This document shows, in pieces, positions 60,844 to 64,000 of a DNA stretch of 64,000 bases. Source of the stretch: Sarcocystis neurona (Eukaryota; Apicomplexa; Conoidasida; Eucoccidiorida; Sarcocystidae). Position numbers and translations under genes: made by a program. The stretch's first letter is position 1, and each line of letters begins with the position of its first letter. The notes under the pieces are model-generated. The model did no database searches. It was given only the letters and a program-made list of their open reading frames with translations, and had not been told where the DNA came from. Where the stretch lies: positions 1,322,895 through 1,386,894 of the forward strand of contig KL647307.1 in NCBI GenBank assembly GCA_000727475.1. The letters are read 5' to 3'.

Positions 60844-62748
60844 AGACGTGCTTTTGAATTCTTATTCTCTCCAAGAATGCGGACTACCCACTTTTGAGGA
60901 ATTGTCTGTGGTCCAAACTACACTCTCCTGCCGTTCCTGCCACATGTGACCGTGGCGGCATGACCTGTTGGCCCGCATGCATGCAGAATTCTTCGGTCGA
61001 TGCAAAGCAAATCGCCAGGGACCACCTTCGTGCTCTCTGCATTCTTTTCAGTAAATTGCTGAAAGTCGTCTTCGCTCTCAGCATACCGTCACATTCAGAT
61101 GTGAATTGCGTTTATCGACGGTGGGAGTCGCTGTATAGTGCCTCTCCGCCGTGCGCGCTCTGGACGGCGTCTGGTCATCTTCCCACAACTGGCCGTAGAA
61201 CCGTTGAACTCGTACGGTTCGAGCTCGTGCCGTGGTACGGCGCACTGGCATTTTTCCTTTTCGAACCACTGGCGTCAAATTTCCTACGTCTGACTCCACG
61301 CTGCATTCCTTTTACAAGCCGGAATTCTTCCGTATCTCTCGTCGTGTCTGGCTCAGAATTTCGCTCCTGCCTGCGTGACTGATTTGCCCTCATGCTCGCC
61401 GTTGTGACTTCCTTGTACACGTATATTTATTTGACTTTCATCCTACCTTCCTCGCACTGGGTTTACTCCTTCCACTTTCACCAGGTCGACCTGCTTACAA
61501 CTCTTGTGCCTCGTCGTGAATTACAGCGACAGGGGTCACGCTTTACTTGTGGCGGACGGCTTCAATGGAATCTTTCTGTTGTAGTAGGTGTACTCGTTCA
61601 GCTTCTCTAAGTGGAGCAGTGTCGGTGTTTATTCCACTTTACTTCGTTGCTGTTTTAAGCTCGCACTGCGCCGGAGAGCCAGATCTGTTTTCGCTCCGAT
61701 CACACGAGTGTTCACCAGGAGTCCTCCTTCCACCTGGAAAAGGCGACTTGTCTCCTGGTTTCATTGACTTCTCGATTTTTATGCGCAGCGCGCTCCGGTG
61801 CGATACGTATGTACGCATTCTGCTTCAGCTGGAACTTCTGAGTTTGTTTCTACTTTCACTTACATTGACCCCTGCAGTCTCACAGGAGGGACCACCACAG
61901 CAAAACGACGTTTAGATCCTTACGTCTTCGTGCAGGCCGATTCTTTCCTGTGTTCGAATTTTCCTGGAACGGCAGACGTCTCTTGCTCTCCCCACCGCCA
62001 CGAGATAGCCTCTCATGAGAACCTTTCGCCAGCGGAGCCCGCGCTCGTTCACCTATGTGTAGTGTGCTGTCTATAGTCTGTTTTTCCACGCAGCAGTCCC
62101 GCCAACGACAAAACATCCACATAAATATACCCACACGTTTACCCGTGTCGAAGAAATTAACAGGAACTTGTAAATATGTATACACTGATTCGTGGACGTC
62201 GTCAGCACATTAAGCGGTGAATGCTGGTAAATATATCGGGTCATTCACACCGGCAGACTTCCAAAAATATAACACAATTCTGGTGTATCTGCCTGTGGCT
62301 GTCCCTACGTTTTCTTGGAGAAGGGGACGACAAAATTGGCGTACTATTCATAACGCGTGTTTAAGCTACTGTACCGCGGCAGTGAAATCTTGCAATGCAC
62401 AGAGACAAAAACGTATAGGAGTATACATTTGTGGATAAGTGAGGTGCTAAGTGAGATTTTAGGTTGTTCCACAAAGACGGTTTCAACCCTTTCAAAGCCA
62501 TCACAAAAGGTGTGTACTTTTTTGTGTAAAAGTATGTTATTGTTGAGCCTGCGGCCTGTCAAGCAATAAATAGTCACTGCTGCCGCTGTCCCTTGCTCCG
62601 TCAGAGGGTGTGTTCGTTGAAGTGATTGATCAGAAGTACAACTTTTCTTCTGCAGTTACTTTTCCCAGCCAAAGAAACGAGAAAATTCTGTCCCGTCAGG
62701 GCTTTATCAGCATTTCTCTCTTTCGTTCGCTTCCCCAGTCTCGCCAAA
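60844..62748. other. Unassigned stretch before NOG1
   Basis: A plus-strand open frame at 60894-61382 (162 codons, HLRALCILFSKLLKVVFALS) has no ATG in a good context and no family match. A minus-strand frame lies over its end at 61420-61175 (EFRLVKGMQRGVRRRKF). A possible acceptor CCACTTTCACCAG at 61472-61484 opens VDLLTTLVPRRELQRQGSRF. 61798-62076 plus is open but unremarkable. The NOG1 promoter should lie in the last few hundred bases. Confidence 0.35.
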
Positions 62749-62752
62749 ATGG
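62742..62752 (+). promoter_or_regulatory. Apicomplexan-type translation start context for NOG1
   Basis: CGCCAAAATGG matches the start context known from Toxoplasma genes (A-rich just before ATG and G after it). It decides the NOG1 start codon. Confidence 0.65.
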
Positions 62753-63762
62753 ACGCCAGTTTTCTCCGGCTGAAGGTACGGAAAACGCTCTTTTTGGTCG
62801 TCTCCTCTTCTCCCGCTTATTCTTTCAAGACTGTCTTGTGCCAGAGAACTTTGTGTAAATAGACGTATCTTTAAAACGTACATAGGGCGCGTTCTGTCCA
62901 CGGTTTGTTCACTTGTGTACGTGTGGTTAGTTTCCACGCGTGCATGCGTCTATTCGGCGAATCGATTTATCCATCAATTTCCGTAGTAATAGTCCACGCG
63001 TATGTCTCCATCTTCACACATGTGCGGTCCACTCTCTTACGCATGTTTTAGTGGTGTATATATATATATATATATGTTAATCCCGGTTTAATATATGCAT
63101 ACAAATACATGTATGTACGAATACATTTACATGTCTGCGCCCCTTCCTTGCGAAAGAGCAGATGTAGACACATATTATATATATATGTATGTCTCCATAT
63201 GTGCATGTGTGTGTGCAACTTCCCGCGTAGGGAGCACACGTGATTGCGACAAAATTTCGCTCCGTTTCCTTCTGTGTCTACGGGTACATGTAGACATCTT
63301 ATACGCTATTATAGCTGGTCGACCGCCGTGCATTAGGCGTCCAGTTATATACGTACACATAGATACACACGCGTACAGGTACTGCCCTCTGCGTATGGTT
63401 TAGCATCATATATTTACACATACCTATCAGTTCACACGCCTAGTCTCGTATATATATAGAGAGAGATAAAATGAGGTATACGTATGCGTTGACCCACGTG
63501 CCATGTGTGCTTTCGAATTATTTGAGCCGTGCATTCCTGTGTGCGACCCCTGCTGCTGCTGCAGGAGGTGCCGCCGGTGCTTCCAGCGTCGGGGCTGATA
63601 GACGTCTGTTTATCGAAGACGCAGCGCAAGACTCCGACAGAAATCCACAGAAAAAGCAAGTTGGGCGCCATCAAAAAGTTCTACATGCGAAAAATCAAAT
63701 TCGGCGCGCAGGCCTTCGCAGAAAAGCTTCGCGAAATTGTCGATGGCTTCCCTAAACTCGAT
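62749..63762 (+). CDS. NOG1: Nucleolar GTP-binding protein 1, N-terminal exons only
   Basis: Exon 1 is a 27-base mini-exon, 62749-62775 (MDASFLRLK, donor GTACGG). Exon 2 is 63565-63762, behind a CTG-repeat acceptor (TGCTGCTGCTGCAG), with donor GTACGC. Joined at phase 0 they give 75 residues. The nine-residue first exon plus EVPPVLPASGLIDVCLSKTQ aligns in length and position with the NOG1 N-terminus. Then come the invariant LSKTQRKTPT and FYMRKIKFGAQAFAEKLREI followed by FPKLD. NOG1 is an essential GTPase of late nucleolar 60S assembly. The GTPase (Obg-type) domain and the rest lie to the right of the window. The 789-base intron is rich in TA tracts. No alternative family shares this N-terminal block, so the identity is firm although only the start is visible. 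Confidence 0.88.
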
Positions 63763-64000
63763 GTACGCATGTACATCAATACATATATATATATATGTAT
63801 TATGCATAGGGGAGTATAGGCGTACACACTTACATCATACATATATATATGTATACTTTTTGTGTCTGCATGCGTGGTATACCTGTGTGTGTTCATCGTC
63901 GCCTCTTCTAAAGCTACATATATATATATATGTATATATAGAGAGATAGAGGAGTAATTGGTCTACGCCTTGTACACACGTAGGAGTATCTGTGTGATGC

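Larger units (their letters stand above)
44469..63932. repeat. Scattered (TA)n tracts in the right third
   Basis: Runs of alternating TA, about 14-22 bases each, at 44469-44486, 49905-49923, 56425-56444, 56633-56649, 56999-57015, 58231-58244, 59032-59051, 60764-60785, 63057-63075, 63784-63796 and 63918-63930. A mixed TATC/TATA stretch spans 55437-55512. All lie in introns or intergenic DNA. I see none of this length in the first 44 kb. Confidence 0.75.

Noticed and set aside
1248..63873. TGCATGC motifs (for example 1248, 4972, 5227, 5596, 14676, 44831, 45234, 53674, 62941, 63867)
   Set aside because: This is a known apicomplexan AP2-type motif, but the count is only modestly above chance and positions do not cluster at gene starts.
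1..64000. tRNA, rRNA, CRISPR, bacterial operons or promoters
   Set aside because: No tRNA arm motifs in order, no rRNA-like sequence, no spaced direct repeats of CRISPR type; gene structure is eukaryotic.

Overview
This window looks like nuclear DNA of a coccidian apicomplexan, most probably Eimeria or a close relative such as Cyclospora. The base composition is near 50% GC. Genes are split by GT-AG introns of 0.1 to 2.3 kb. Coding exons carry Ala-, Gln- and Ser-rich runs written by CAG-type triplets. One start codon sits in the apicomplexan context CCAAAATGG. There is no bacterial gene packing and no tRNA, rRNA or CRISPR array that I can see. The genus is an inference from style; the family assignments come from protein motifs.

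Layout. (1) 0.4-3.0 kb, minus: IFT38/CLUAP1, an intraflagellar transport protein, three exons with its C-terminus beyond the left edge. (2) 3-13.6 kb: mostly unassigned DNA with an unrecognised minus-strand coding candidate (5.8-6.5 kb) and several striking perfect palindromes. (3) 13.7-21.9 kb, plus: one very large low-complexity protein (about 2,265 residues) whose four exons join with consistent phases. (4) 25.5-31.4 kb, plus: a SAM-dependent methyltransferase closely resembling plant and nematode phosphoethanolamine N-methyltransferase, interrupted by low-complexity inserts. (5) 31.4-38.4 kb: unassigned, with a possible retroelement Pol tail and triplet-rich stretches. (6) 38.4-48.7 kb, plus: an ABHD17-like alpha/beta hydrolase; six exons with perfect phase agreement and a complete Ser-Asp-His triad. 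(7) 53.6-56.4 kb, plus: mitochondrial ribosomal protein uL22 with long extensions. (8) 56.4-62.7 kb: unassigned, microsatellite-rich, with weak candidate exons. (9) 62.7 kb to the right edge, plus: the start of NOG1, a nucleolar GTPase for 60S ribosome assembly, cut off by the window.

The genes do not form a pathway; this is ordinary mixed gene order. The most interesting points are the PMT-like methyltransferase, the IFT38 gene, the use of CTG repeats as splice-acceptor tracts, a tandem duplication that copies a 5' splice site, and a set of two-copy tandem repeats and CACGTG-centred palindromes in non-coding DNA. Exon limits were read from the sequence by reading frame, splice signals and phase; no transcript evidence was available.
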